Shown piece by piece: positions 29,498-39,151 of a stretch of DNA of 64,000 nt. The notes under the pieces are model-generated. The model made no database searches. It saw only the letters and a list, made by a program, of their open reading frames with translations, and was not told where the DNA came from. The stretch is taken from NCBI GenBank assembly GCA_964631125.1, contig CAZVYN010000004.1, positions 1 through 64,000 on the forward strand, given 5' to 3'. The first letter of the stretch is position 1; each line of letters begins with the position of its first letter. A program made the translations under genes and the position numbers. The DNA is from CAZVYN01 sp964631125 (GTDB lineage Bacteria; Eisenbacteria; RBG-16-71-46; CAIMUX01).

Positions 29498-31828
29498 TCA
29501 GAGATCGAGCCCGCGCAAGGCCGCCATGTACGCCCAGAAGTGCTCCATCACCGCCATGACGTATTCACGCGTCTCCCGGAACCCGATCGTCTCCAGATAG
29601 ACGTCGGGATCCTCCGCCTCGGCGCCTCCCCAACGCACCGCGTTGTGCATGCCGGCGTTGTAGGCCGCGAGCGCCTTCGTGACGTGGGCATGGTCCCGCT
29701 CGAACAGCTCCCGCAGATGCGCCGCCCCCAATTGGATGCTGACCCTCGGCGACTCCCGCGGCGCCGCGGCGATCCCGTTGGCCGCCGCCGTCGACTCCGC
29801 CGTGGGTTCCATGAATTGCATCAAGCCGACCGCACCAGCCGGACTCCGCGCCGCGCTTTCGTAGAACGATTCACGCCGCATGATCGCCCAGAGCAGCTCC
29901 GGCGCGACCTTCGCGCTCTCGGCTGCGGCATCAACGAGCGTGGCGTAGGCGCGCGGTAATTTGAGTTCGGACGCCTGCGCCCCGGCCCGCAGGGCGCGCC
30001 GCGCTCCGAGGTCGGGCAGACCGAGCTGGGCCAACGTCCGGGCGCGCGCAACGTCGTCGCCCAATCCCGGGCGCCGGTCGAGTCGGTCGAGCGCGACGCT
30101 CACCCACTCGCTCCGCCCGAAGTGGCGCGCGACGAGGAGATCTTCACGCAGGCGCCAGAGCTCTGCGTCGATCGCGGACGCTCGCGGATCATCCGGCTCG
30201 AGCGCGACGTCGGACACGACCGCCCGCCGGTCGGCGTCGACCGTCCGCATCCACTTCGCAACGCGACCCCAGTATTCAGCTGACTCGAACGGCGCGCCGT
30301 CCACCGAGCCCGGGTGGGGCCGGTCTTGCAGCAGACGCTGCGACCGGGCGCGCAACGCGTAGTAGCCAGTCCCGTCCGCCGCGGTCCCGATCGCCCGCTC
30401 CGCCGCCTCTTCATCGCCGAGCCGCAGATGAATCCGGAACATCCAGAAGTTCGCGGCGCTGGCCGCCGCGCCCGTCTCTCGCGCCGCGGTCTCGGCGAAC
30501 GCCCGGCTGGCCCCTTCCAGATCGCCGTCCAACCACCGGCAGTACCCACGCCGTAGCCGCGCGTCGGCGCGGCGCTTCCCGTAGTCCGCCTCCACGATCT
30601 TGCCGTAGAGCGCGTCGGCCTCGTCATAGCGCCGCAGATACTCCAGCTCCCGCGCCCACTCCCACCACGCTTCCTCCCGATCAACCGCATTCGGTCGATC
30701 GAGGACGCGCTGGTAGTGCCGACCCATCTCCTGCGGCCGCCCGAGATTCCGATACGCGCGCGCCAGGATGAAATCGATCTCGCCGCGATCCTCCGCCGCG
30801 GATGGGCGACGCCACGAATGGGAGATCACCTTGTCGTACGCCCGAGTCGCGAATGCCAGCCGAAGGCCATGGAGCGAACGCTCCGCGCGCGAGAGCGAAT
30901 TGCCCGGCCGCTCGTCTGAACTGATTCCGCGCGCAGTCAGGACCGAATCGATCACGAGAAAGCGGTCGAGATCGCGATGCGCCTCGGCCACCTCGAGCAA
31001 CCCCTGGATGTCGTCGGTCGAAAGATCAGAAGCCGACTCGATCGTCGCGACGGGCAGTCGTGCGATCAGGATCGCGCGCGCCATCTCGCTGGAGCGCCAA
31101 GCAGCGGCCCCCAGGAGCTCGCGCTCCTGCCGTCGCGCTTCGGCTTCGTCTCCTTGGCGTCGAGCCAGCTCGGCCGCGAAGGCCAGCTCTAGAGGCGAAC
31201 CGCGGAGGTCGGCGGAGAGAGTGGCGGCCCGTCCATAGTCACTTCGCGCCAGTGCGACATGGGCCTCCGCGAGAGTTCCCGCGAATGTGAGGAACGAGAA
31301 CTTCTCCGGCATGCGCCGCCAGGTCACGCCCGCCGCCAGCTCGGTCAGACTGTCGGCTTCCGCCGCTTCGATCGCGATGGCGGCTTCGCGGGAAGCTCTC
31401 ACGCCCCGCCAGAGAGGAACCGGCGCGTTCGACCATGCCGGTTCGAGCCACTCGCGGGCGCGCGCGGCGTCGTCGGCGTCGAGCGCGTAGAGAGCGCCCA
31501 AGAGCCGCCACTCGTCGACGTCGATCCAGGCGGCGTCGGCCGGACTCAATCGACGGGCGAAGAACTCCGCGAAACGGGGGTCGCGGTGGATGGCGGCTTC
31601 GCGCAGACGCGTCTCCAGCCAGCGGCGTTGCGCCTCGCTCGCGGGACGTTCAGGCCAACCTCCTGCGGTGATGCGCGCGGCCAGACTGTCGAGGATCGAT
31701 TCACGAACGGCCGGCTTCCAGCGCGCGCTCCAACTCGACAGATCGCCGTCGGAGAGCGTCGGCGCGCCCTGCGCGCACGCGACGGTTGCGCCAGCGAGCA
31801 GAAGGCCCGCCCAACCGAGACGCCTCAT
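29498..31828 (-). CDS. slt: Soluble lytic murein transglycosylase (Slt70-like)
   Basis: This enzyme cleaves peptidoglycan glycan strands in the periplasm with formation of 1,6-anhydromuropeptides. The 776-residue protein starts with a signal peptide ending near ACAQGA (TVAC is a weak lipobox). A long helical superhelix (about 40-600) follows, and the C-terminal SLT domain has the catalytic Glu in IMRRESFY, then SPAGAVGLMQFM and ALAAYNAG. The ATG at 31828 overlaps the guaA stop (ATGA); a GTG two codons upstream is a weaker choice. Confidence 0.92.
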   Translation of the reverse strand: MRRLGWAGLLLAGATVACAQGAPTLSDGDLSSWSARWKPAVRESILDSLAARITAGGWPERPASEAQRRWLETRLREAAIHRDPRFAEFFARRLSPADAAWIDVDEWRLLGALYALDADDAARAREWLEPAWSNAPVPLWRGVRASREAAIAIEAAEADSLTELAAGVTWRRMPEKFSFLTFAGTLAEAHVALARSDYGRAATLSADLRGSPLELAFAAELARRQGDEAEARRQERELLGAAAWRSSEMARAILIARLPVATIESASDLSTDDIQGLLEVAEAHRDLDRFLVIDSVLTARGISSDERPGNSLSRAERSLHGLRLAFATRAYDKVISHSWRRPSAAEDRGEIDFILARAYRNLGRPQEMGRHYQRVLDRPNAVDREEAWWEWARELEYLRRYDEADALYGKIVEADYGKRRADARLRRGYCRWLDGDLEGASRAFAETAARETGAAASAANFWMFRIHLRLGDEEAAERAIGTAADGTGYYALRARSQRLLQDRPHPGSVDGAPFESAEYWGRVAKWMRTVDADRRAVVSDVALEPDDPRASAIDAELWRLREDLLVARHFGRSEWVSVALDRLDRRPGLGDDVARARTLAQLGLPDLGARRALRAGAQASELKLPRAYATLVDAAAESAKVAPELLWAIMRRESFYESAARSPAGAVGLMQFMEPTAESTAAANGIAAAPRESPRVSIQLGAAHLRELFERDHAHVTKALAAYNAGMHNAVRWGGAEAEDPDVYLETIGFRETREYVMAVMEHFWAYMAALRGLDL

Positions 31829-33348
31829 TCCCACTCGATCGTTCCCGGCGGCTTGGACGTCACGTCGTAGACGACGCGATTGACGCCCGGCACTTCGTTG
31901 ACGATGCGGAGCGAGGCGCGTTCGAGGATCTCGTAGGGGATGCGGGACCAGTCGGCGGTCATGCCGTCGACGCTGGTGACGCCGCGCAGGGCGATGGTTT
32001 CGGCGTAGGTGCGTTCGTCCCCCATGACGCCGACACTCTTGACCGGCAGCAGCACCGCGAAGGCTTGCCAGATCTTGTCGTACTCACCGCCGCGGCGCAG
32101 TTCGTCGAGGAAGATGGCGTCGGCGCGGCGGACGCGCGCGATGCGCTCCGGCGTGAGCGGGCCGAGCACGCGCACGGCGAGCCCGGGGCCGGGGAACGGG
32201 TGCCTTCCGAGGATCACTTCGGGGATAGCGAGCATGCGGCCGACGAGGCGGACCTCGTCCTTGAACAGTTCGCGGAGCGGCTCGACCAGGCCGAGCTTCA
32301 TGTGTTCGGGGAGTCCGCCGACGTTGTGGTGACTCTTGATCGTGGCGGACGGCCCGCGCACGCTCGTCGACTCGATCACATCGGGATAGAGCGTGCCCTG
32401 CAGCAAGAAGTCGACGGGACCGACGCGTTGCGCCTCCTGTTCGAAGACGCGGATGAACGTCTCGCCGATGATCTTCCGTTTCCGTTCGGGATCCTCGACC
32501 CCTTCGAGCGCCGCGAGGAACCGCTCCGACGCATCGACCGAGTGCAGCGGCAGTCCGAGTTGTCCGCGCAGGATTTCGTCGACCTGCGCCGCCTCGTCTT
32601 GGCGCAGCAGACCGTGGTCGACGAAGATCGGCGCCAGTTGATCGCCGAGCGCGCGGTGGGCCAAGACCGCGGCGACCGTCGAATCGACGCCGCCGGAAAC
32701 GGCGCAGAGCAGACGCCCCTTCCCCACCTGCGCCCGCATCTTCTCGATCGCGCGCGCGGGGAAGTCCTCCAGACGCCAGTCGGCTTCCAGCCCGTCCACC
32801 GTCCGCAGGAAGTTGCGGAGAACGAGTTCGCCTTGCGACGTGTGGCTCACTTCGGGATGGAACTGCACCATGAAGAGCTTGCGCGCGGGATCCTCGGCGG
32901 CGGCGTGGGGACAGGTGTCGGTGCGCGCAATCGTGCGGACACCGGGGGGAAGCGAGACCACCTGATCGAAGTGACTCATCCAGGCCTCGAAAGGTCTCTG
33001 AGCGCCGGTCAAGAGCACCGACTCCCGATCGAGTTCCACGACCTGGCGACCATACTCGCCGCTCTGACCGCGTTCGACTCGGCCGCCGAGCAGATGGCAG
33101 AGTGCCTGCATGCCGTAGCAGATGCCGAGGGTGGGCAGGCCGAGGTCGAGGACGTCGCGACGAGGGAGGATCTCGTTATCCAGCACGGTGGCTGGGCCGC
33201 CCGAGAGGACGAGAGCTCGAACACTGCGCGCGAGCAGCTCGCGCGCGCTTACGTCATAGCGAAACATCTCCGAAGCGTGGCCGAGTTCACGCAGGCGGCG
33301 CGTGATCAGCAAGTTGTACTGCGAGCCGAAGTCGAGAACCGCGATCAA
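31825..33348 (-). CDS. guaA: GMP synthase (glutamine-hydrolysing)
   Basis: GuaA aminates XMP to GMP. The 507-residue protein has a class-I glutaminase domain with nucleophile Cys in LGICYGMQ near 80, the ATP-pyrophosphatase P-loop SGGVDSTV near 220, and the C-terminal dimerisation domain ending IEWE. The start is TTG at 33348, seven bases after GGGGAGG; the upstream ATG is out of frame. A 16-bp tandem repeat fills the spacer to purH. Confidence 0.97.
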   Translation of the reverse strand: MIAVLDFGSQYNLLITRRLRELGHASEMFRYDVSARELLARSVRALVLSGGPATVLDNEILPRRDVLDLGLPTLGICYGMQALCHLLGGRVERGQSGEYGRQVVELDRESVLLTGAQRPFEAWMSHFDQVVSLPPGVRTIARTDTCPHAAAEDPARKLFMVQFHPEVSHTSQGELVLRNFLRTVDGLEADWRLEDFPARAIEKMRAQVGKGRLLCAVSGGVDSTVAAVLAHRALGDQLAPIFVDHGLLRQDEAAQVDEILRGQLGLPLHSVDASERFLAALEGVEDPERKRKIIGETFIRVFEQEAQRVGPVDFLLQGTLYPDVIESTSVRGPSATIKSHHNVGGLPEHMKLGLVEPLRELFKDEVRLVGRMLAIPEVILGRHPFPGPGLAVRVLGPLTPERIARVRRADAIFLDELRRGGEYDKIWQAFAVLLPVKSVGVMGDERTYAETIALRGVTSVDGMTADWSRIPYEILERASLRIVNEVPGVNRVVYDVTSKPPGTIEWE

Positions 33349-33366
33349 CGAGTGGCCTCCCCGGTT

Positions 33367-33425
33367 TCATCCATGACGCGCCTCATCCATGACAGGGCTC
33401 ATCCATGACGTGGCTCATCCATGAC
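33367..33425. repeat. 16-bp-period tandem repeat between purH and guaA
   Basis: Four identical cores TCATCCATGAC start at 33367, 33383, 33399 and 33415, exactly 16 bases apart, with variable 5-base spacers. The last core contains the purH stop. The array is too short and too regular for CRISPR. Confidence 0.93.
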
Positions 33426-34989
33426 TGAAGATGCGCGCGTCGTTCAGGCACAGCGCCATGTCCCTTTCGTCGCAGGCCACGCGCGTCTCGTCGTCGCGCA
33501 GCGAGCCGCCGGGCTGCAGCACCGCCGTGGCGCCCGCCTCTCCCGCCGCATCGACGCTGTCGCGGAACGGGAAGAACGCATCCGAGACCAAGACTGTTCC
33601 CGCCAGATCGTGTCCGCTGCGCCGCGCCTTGCGCAACGCCGACTCGATCGAGTCGATCCGCGAGGTCTGACCCGAACCGATCCCGACGGTGCGGCCGCCG
33701 CGCGCGAAGAGAATTCCGTTCGACCGGACATGCTTGAGCACCTTCCACCCGAAGAGCAGATCGCGACGCTCGCGATCATCGGGCGCACGTTTCGAGGTGA
33801 CCTTCCACTCGCGTTCACCGTGGCCTTCTGGCAGCGCGGTCTGGAGGAGGAAGCCGGCGCCGCAGAGGCGGCCGGTCACCGATCGGGGACGTGCGCGGAG
33901 CGTGGCGAGTGGGGCTTGGAGGAGAACGCGATTCTTCTTTTCGCGCAGGCGCGCGAGCGCGTCGGGCGAGAAGGAAGGCGCGAGGACGGCTTCCAAGAAG
34001 GTTTCGTCGAGGAGCTCGGCGGTCGACGCGTCGACTGTTGAGTTCATGACAACCACTCCGCCGAAAGCAGAGAGCGGGTCGGCGTCGCGCGCGGCGCGAT
34101 AGGCCGAGGCGAGATCGTCCCCCAACGCCGCGCCGCACGGGATGCCGTGTTTGATCACCACGGCGAACGTCGACTCGCCGAATTCCGAGACGACATCGCG
34201 GCCGCAGGAGAGATCTAGGTAGTTGTTGTAGGAGAGTTCCTTGCCGTGGAGTTGCTCCAGATCGAACGGAAAGCCCTCGCCTTCGCCGTAGAGCCCTCCT
34301 GCCTGCGCGGGATTTTCTCCGTAGCGAAGGGAGCGTAGCCGCGGCGCGGAAAGACGCCACGTCGCGGGGAGTCTGGAACTACTCGAAGACTGGTCGGCCG
34401 CGTCGACGCTCTCCAGATAGTTCGCGATCGCGGCGTCGTACGCCGAGGTGACGGCGAAGGCTCGCGCGGCGAGCTGTCGGCCGAGCGCTTCAGGGACGGC
34501 GCCGTCGTTCTCGGAGAGAGCGAGACGCACCGCTTCGTAGTCCTCGGGCCGTGTCACCACGACGACATGTGCATGGTTCTTCGCCGCGGCGCGCACCATC
34601 GCGGGGCCGCCGACATCGATGAGCTCGATCGAGTCCTCGAAACTTGCGCCGCTCGCTCGCGCGGCGCCGAACGGATACAGGTTCACCACGACCAGATCGA
34701 TCGGCGGAATGTCATGCTCGGCCGCCTGCGCGCGGTCCGAGGGATCATCCCGCCGGTGGAGGATCCCGCCATGCACGCGCGGATGAAGCGTCTTCACTCG
34801 GCCCCCGAACATCTCGGGCGAACCGGTCCAACTCTCGATCGGCGTCACCGTGACGCCCCCCGCGCGCAAGACGTCGGCGGTGCCGCCCGAAGAAAGGATC
34901 TCCGCTCCATGGCGCGCGACCTCCTGCGCCAGCGGCAGCAGTCCGTCTTTCACATAGGCGGAGAAGAGTGCGCGGCGAATGCGGATCAT
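33415..34989 (-). CDS. purH: Bifunctional AICAR formyltransferase / IMP cyclohydrolase
   Basis: PurH carries out the last two steps to IMP. The 524-residue protein has the N-terminal MGS-like cyclohydrolase domain (ALFSAYVKDGLL, SSGGTADVL, GGRVKTLHPRVHGGIL) and the C-terminal formyltransferase domain (HGKELSYNNYLD, IKHGIPCGAA, KHVRSNGILFA, GIGSGQTSRIDS). The ATG at 34989 overlaps the purC stop (ATGA); the few residues of open frame before it do not belong. The last residues IFSHG lie in the 16-bp repeat and replace the usual FRH-type end. Confidence 0.96.
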   Translation of the reverse strand: MIRIRRALFSAYVKDGLLPLAQEVARHGAEILSSGGTADVLRAGGVTVTPIESWTGSPEMFGGRVKTLHPRVHGGILHRRDDPSDRAQAAEHDIPPIDLVVVNLYPFGAARASGASFEDSIELIDVGGPAMVRAAAKNHAHVVVVTRPEDYEAVRLALSENDGAVPEALGRQLAARAFAVTSAYDAAIANYLESVDAADQSSSSSRLPATWRLSAPRLRSLRYGENPAQAGGLYGEGEGFPFDLEQLHGKELSYNNYLDLSCGRDVVSEFGESTFAVVIKHGIPCGAALGDDLASAYRAARDADPLSAFGGVVVMNSTVDASTAELLDETFLEAVLAPSFSPDALARLREKKNRVLLQAPLATLRARPRSVTGRLCGAGFLLQTALPEGHGEREWKVTSKRAPDDRERRDLLFGWKVLKHVRSNGILFARGGRTVGIGSGQTSRIDSIESALRKARRSGHDLAGTVLVSDAFFPFRDSVDAAGEAGATAVLQPGGSLRDDETRVACDERDMALCLNDARIFSHG

Positions 34990-35963
34990 CGGGTCTCCTC
35001 GGGCGACGTCCACGTCGGTCTCGTCGCGCCAGCGGTCAATGTCTCTGCGGCGAGTCGATAGCGACGCAGCGCCTCGACCACGATGGCCCCGGATAGCGCG
35101 GGCGCCGGCGGCGTCTGATCCCAGTCGAGCGAGAGCAGATGGTCGCGCACGTACTGTTTGTCCAGACTCAGCGGACGCCCCTCACCCGCCTTCGCCCGTT
35201 CGACCGACTCCACCGTCCAGTAGCGCGACGAGTCGGGGGTCAGCGCCTCGTCGATCAGACTGAGCCGCCCGTCGATCCACCCGAACTCGAACTTCGTGTC
35301 GGCCAAGACCAGCCCGCGCGCCCGCGCGAAGGCGCGCGCCCGCGTGAAGATCGAGAGGCTCTGCCGTTCGAGCGCCTGCGCCAGCTCGGCCCCGACGACC
35401 GAAGCAAGATCGGCGCGAGGGATCGGACGGTCGTGCCCCGTCTCCTCTTTCGTGGTCGGCGTGAAGAGCGGGATCGGCAGCTCCCCGAAAGGCGGCAGTC
35501 CGGGCGGCAGCGGCTCGCCCCAGAGCGTCCCGGTCTCTTGATACTCGCGCCATCCGGAACCAGCGAGCGAGCCGCGAACGACACACTCGACCGACACTCG
35601 TTCCGCCTTGCGCACGAGCATCCACCGGCCCGCGAGCGTCTCGGCGTGGGGCCGCAACTCGGCGGGCAGCGCCGCCGCGTCGACCGAGATGAAGTGCGTC
35701 GGCAAGAACTCCCCACAACCTCGCAGCCAGAAGGTGGAGAGCTCATTCAGGATCCGACCCTTGCCCGGAAGGAGCGTCGGCAGGATGCAGTCGAAGGCGG
35801 AGAGTCGATCGGTAGTGACCAGCACGAGTTGGTCACCGTAATCGAGCGTCTCACGCACCTTGCCGCTGCGGGCCGGGCGGATGCCGAGCGACTCGAGCGA
35901 CGCGAACGCTGACGTCGGCGCCGTCGCCCGTGACGTCGTTGGCTTCGTGGATGGCTTCGTCAT
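34986..35963 (-). CDS. purC: SAICAR synthase
   Basis: PurC joins aspartate to CAIR. The 325-residue protein is of the long type: GKVRETLDYGDQLVLVTTDRLSAFD near 33-57, then VECVVRGSLAGSGWREY near 125, and ADTKFEFGWIDG near 222. The N-terminal about 18 residues are Thr/Lys/Pro-rich and encoded partly by a 12-bp repeat. The ATG at 35963 overlaps the purN stop (ATGA), and the stop overlaps purH (ATGA). Confidence 0.96.
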   Translation of the reverse strand: MTKPSTKPTTSRATAPTSAFASLESLGIRPARSGKVRETLDYGDQLVLVTTDRLSAFDCILPTLLPGKGRILNELSTFWLRGCGEFLPTHFISVDAAALPAELRPHAETLAGRWMLVRKAERVSVECVVRGSLAGSGWREYQETGTLWGEPLPPGLPPFGELPIPLFTPTTKEETGHDRPIPRADLASVVGAELAQALERQSLSIFTRARAFARARGLVLADTKFEFGWIDGRLSLIDEALTPDSSRYWTVESVERAKAGEGRPLSLDKQYVRDHLLSLDWDQTPPAPALSGAIVVEALRRYRLAAETLTAGATRPTWTSPEETR

Positions 35964-35975
35964 GCGCTTCGTTCC
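35940..35975. repeat. 12-bp tandem repeat at the purN/purC junction
   Basis: Three 12-base units share the core GCTTCGT (TGGCTTCGTGGA, TGGCTTCGTCAT, GCGCTTCGTTCC). The purN stop and the purC start lie inside the second unit. Confidence 0.82.
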
Positions 35976-36589
35976 TCGTCACCCCAGACGATCCGGCGCC
36001 CGTCGCGTGTAAATCCCACGCGCGCGATGCGATCGATCGTCGCGACCAACAGCTCGTGTTCCCGCTCCAGGATCCGCGCCGACAAGCTCTCCTCGTCCTC
36101 GCAGGCGTCGACCGAGACGGCGGCCTGCGCGAGGATCGGGCCCTGATCCACTCCGGCATCCACCAGGTGAACCGTGCACCCGGCGACCCGCACACCGTAC
36201 TCCCACGCTTGCCGCTGCGCGTGGAGTCCCGGAAATGCAGGCAAGAGCGACGGGTGGATGTTCACGATTCGATCCGGGAACGCCTCGAGCAGAGGCGCGC
36301 CGATGATCCGGAAGAATCCGGCCAGGAGCACCCAATCGCAGCCGCGCTCGCGCAGTCGCTCGACGAACTGCGTCTCGACCTCGGGCTTCATCCGCGCCCG
36401 CGCGCTCTCGGGATCAACCACGAAGGCCGGGATTCCGGCCTCCTGTGCGCGCGTCAAGGCCGCCGCATCCGGGCGATCCGAACCGACGACGGCGATCTCC
36501 GCGGTGAGACCGCCGAGGGCGCGCGCATCGAGGAGGGCCTGTAGATTCGAGCCGCGTCCGGAGGCGAGAACCCCGAGTCTCATCGCCAT
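35960..36589 (-). CDS. purN: Phosphoribosylglycinamide formyltransferase
   Basis: PurN transfers a formyl group from formyl-THF to GAR. The 209-residue protein has VLASGRGSNLQALLDA at the start, FFRIIG near 108, the signature VNIHPSLLPAFPG near 124-136 with the catalytic His, and VDAGVDQGPIL near 158 with the Asp. Two in-frame ATGs occur at 36589 and 36583; the first gives MAMRLGVL, the second the usual start length. It is 25 bp downstream of comEC and overlaps purC. Confidence 0.95.
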   Translation of the reverse strand: MAMRLGVLASGRGSNLQALLDARALGGLTAEIAVVGSDRPDAAALTRAQEAGIPAFVVDPESARARMKPEVETQFVERLRERGCDWVLLAGFFRIIGAPLLEAFPDRIVNIHPSLLPAFPGLHAQRQAWEYGVRVAGCTVHLVDAGVDQGPILAQAAVSVDACEDEESLSARILEREHELLVATIDRIARVGFTRDGRRIVWGDEERSA

Positions 36590-36614
36590 TCCGTCGGTTC
36601 GAGCATGGTTCGGC

Positions 36615-39047
36615 TTATAGCACACCCCCTTCATGCGGTCCACGCGGGCGCTCCGTGTGGACGTACCACCCCTGTCGCCCGACTCCGACGGTGACGGCGC
36701 CCCTCTCATCAGTCCGCAGAATTCGCCCTCCCCGCTCGCGCCACGCCGTGATCACCTCGGAATGCGGAAACCCGAACTTGTTGCCCCGCGCCAGCGACGC
36801 CACCGCCAGACGGGCGCCGACTCGGTCGAGCCACGCGTCGGCCGCCGAGGTGCGGCTGCCGTGGTGCCCGGCGTGCGCCACCAGCGCGTCCAGAGAGACC
36901 CTCCCACGCTCCAGCAGGTGCGACTGACCCGTTTCCTCCAGATCGCCCGAGAGAAGCAGCGCGCGCCCCGTCGAGTCGGAGAGACGCAGCACCACCGACC
37001 CGTCGTTCTTGCGCGCGGCGCGCTCCCCCTCGAACGGATGCGCCGCTTCGCAGAGCAGTCCGTCCTCTGGAAACGCTCGTCGCCATCCCGCCGCCACTGT
37101 GACCAGCTCCGGAGCCCGGCGCGCGCTCGACATCGCAGTCGCCAACGCGGACGTGAGCCCCTCCGGCGCCTCCATGCCGCTCGGAAGAACCAGCGTGTCC
37201 ACGGCAATGGTGCTCGCGATCAACCCCGGCAGTCCTCCCCAATGATCCAAGTCCCCATGGGTGAGATAGACGCGATCCAACCGATCGATCCGCCGCTTGG
37301 TCAGCGCCGAAGCCACCGTGCGCGCCCCACTGCGCGGCGGGCCGACGTCGACCAGCCAAGTCGCCTCCGGCAATCGAATGAGGATCGCGTCCCCCTGCCC
37401 GATGTCCAGATACGTCACGCTCCAGCCACCGTCCTCGAGACGCGGTTCGAGCGCGGGATCGCCTCGCGCGATGGCGAAGACCGCGAGCGCGCAGAAGCAC
37501 AACGCCACCGGCGCGGGACTCCGCCACCAGGCGAGGAGACGCCGCTTCGGTCGTCCCGGTTGGTCTCGCCGGGGTTCGCGGAGCAGCATCTTCAGCGTGA
37601 TCAGCCCGAACACCGCGATCGACACGGCGAGCGCCGCAGCGCCGGCGGCATCAAGCGCGCCGCGCAATGCGAATGCGCTGCAGGGAGGACTTCCCATCCG
37701 GACGAGGACCATGACCGCGTCTCCCGCGAACCGAGCCGCGGCGACCAATGGATGTCCCGCTTCCGCCCCCACGGAAACGGCGAGCGCGCCCACGACGAGC
37801 GGCGGGAATCCGATCGCCATCGCCGGCACCACCGCCAGGTTCGCGATCGCGCCCAGTGGATAGAGCTCGCCGAAGTAGTGAAACGACCAAGGCGCGGTGA
37901 GCGCGAAGGCGCCGCACGAAGCGCCGGCTAGTTCGAGCGTCGAACGGACGAGCGGAGGGACCGACGCGCGCGCCGCTTGCGCGATCCCGCCGCCGCAGAA
38001 CACACCGGCCATGGCGCTGACACTCAGGACGAAGCCCGGCCTGAACAGCGACGCCGGCTCCAACAACGCGACGAACGTCACGGCCCACCCCAGCGCGTTC
38101 CACGAGCGTTGTGTGCGGCCGAAGCCGGGACCCATCGTGAGCACGAAGGCCATCCCGGCGGCGCGGATCGCCGGCGCCGGCGCTCCCACCCACGCGACGT
38201 AGGCGGCGACCGCTCCGAGCGCGAGATAGCAACTCCCCGACCACCCGCGCGCGACGATCCGAGCGAAGAGCAGGCAGCCGCCAGCCACCAACGTCAGATG
38301 GAAACCGGAGATCGAGAGCAGATGGATCGTGCCGGTTCGCCGGAACGGCTCGATCCACGCCGTGATATCTCCTTCGGGCTGCACGTCGAGGAGACACCAG
38401 GCCGCCAGCGCGCCGACGTCGGCGCCGAGCGCCGCGTCGAGTCGCTTCGCCAACTTCGCGCGCGACGAATCGGCGCGCATCGCGCAGCGATCCCCCCATC
38501 CCGCGCGACTCGGCGCCAGCGCATAGGCCTCGCGGGCATCGAACCGCCACGCGGATCCCGGCGAGGAAGGCGGTCGCAGCACCCCGCGCATGACGAGTTG
38601 TTCGCCGGGGGCGAATCCACTGAGTCGCACGCTCCAGGGCTCTTCGAGCACACGCCATCCGTCGGGACTCGAGAGCGCCCGACAGATAGCCGCCCCACTT
38701 CCCCCACCTCCCGCGCGCGTCTCCAGCAGCGCCCAGTGCTCGAGCGCGGCCGACGCCTCGACCATCTCTCGAATCGAGGCGGGCGGCTCCGTCGTCTCGA
38801 GTCGAGTTCCGACGCCGGCCGCCACCGCCAAGCAGAACCAGGCCGTCGCCGCGGCGACGCCGGGCGTCGCGCGTCGAACCGCACACCAACTCAGCAGCAT
38901 CAGCGTGGCGCCGAACGCGCCGAGTTCGATCGCGCGGGCCGGCAGATCGGTCGACGCGAGCCATCCGGCCGTGAGCGAGCCGAGGATCGTCACGCCCGCG
39001 AGCCAGACTCCGGGCCAACCGCTCGAGTCGTGTCGTGGATTCGCCAT
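36615..39047 (-). CDS. comEC: ComEC/Rec2 DNA-uptake channel protein
   Basis: ComEC carries transforming DNA across the inner membrane. The 810-residue protein has an N-terminal OB-like region with two or three hydrophobic segments, the competence domain (LLSISGFHLTLVAGG near 250 and several helices to about 490), and a C-terminal metallo-beta-lactamase domain: YLDIGQGDAILI, LTHGDLDHWGGLPG and VAHAGHHGSRT supply the metal ligands, so the nuclease-like fold looks intact. The ATG is at 39047. It is the first gene before purN, and other competence genes are not in view. Confidence 0.93.
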   Translation of the reverse strand: MANPRHDSSGWPGVWLAGVTILGSLTAGWLASTDLPARAIELGAFGATLMLLSWCAVRRATPGVAAATAWFCLAVAAGVGTRLETTEPPASIREMVEASAALEHWALLETRAGGGGSGAAICRALSSPDGWRVLEEPWSVRLSGFAPGEQLVMRGVLRPPSSPGSAWRFDAREAYALAPSRAGWGDRCAMRADSSRAKLAKRLDAALGADVGALAAWCLLDVQPEGDITAWIEPFRRTGTIHLLSISGFHLTLVAGGCLLFARIVARGWSGSCYLALGAVAAYVAWVGAPAPAIRAAGMAFVLTMGPGFGRTQRSWNALGWAVTFVALLEPASLFRPGFVLSVSAMAGVFCGGGIAQAARASVPPLVRSTLELAGASCGAFALTAPWSFHYFGELYPLGAIANLAVVPAMAIGFPPLVVGALAVSVGAEAGHPLVAAARFAGDAVMVLVRMGSPPCSAFALRGALDAAGAAALAVSIAVFGLITLKMLLREPRRDQPGRPKRRLLAWWRSPAPVALCFCALAVFAIARGDPALEPRLEDGGWSVTYLDIGQGDAILIRLPEATWLVDVGPPRSGARTVASALTKRRIDRLDRVYLTHGDLDHWGGLPGLIASTIAVDTLVLPSGMEAPEGLTSALATAMSSARRAPELVTVAAGWRRAFPEDGLLCEAAHPFEGERAARKNDGSVVLRLSDSTGRALLLSGDLEETGQSHLLERGRVSLDALVAHAGHHGSRTSAADAWLDRVGARLAVASLARGNKFGFPHSEVITAWRERGGRILRTDERGAVTVGVGRQGWYVHTERPRGPHEGGVL

Positions 39048-39081
39048 CCCCGCAGGAATGGCAAGCGGCGCGCCCGCGGAA

Positions 39082-39113
39082 GGAAAAACGCGACCCGATC
39101 AGCAGGTCGCGTT
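39082..39113 (-). terminator. Rho-independent terminator of the metalloprotease gene
   Basis: On the minus strand AACGCGACC and GGTCGCGTT form a perfect 9-bp stem around a 9-base loop, followed by TTTTTCCTT. It lies 38 bases after the stop of the upstream gene and separates it from comEC. A second small stem (GGTCGC/GCGACC) occurs at 39130-39147. Confidence 0.85.
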
Positions 39114-39151
39114 CGCTCGGTGCGTTGCGGTCGCCGATTCGCGACCGTCGC

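Noticed and set aside
33367..33425. Possible CRISPR array
   Set aside because: The repeat unit is 11 bases with 5-base spacers, too short for CRISPR, and no cas gene is present.
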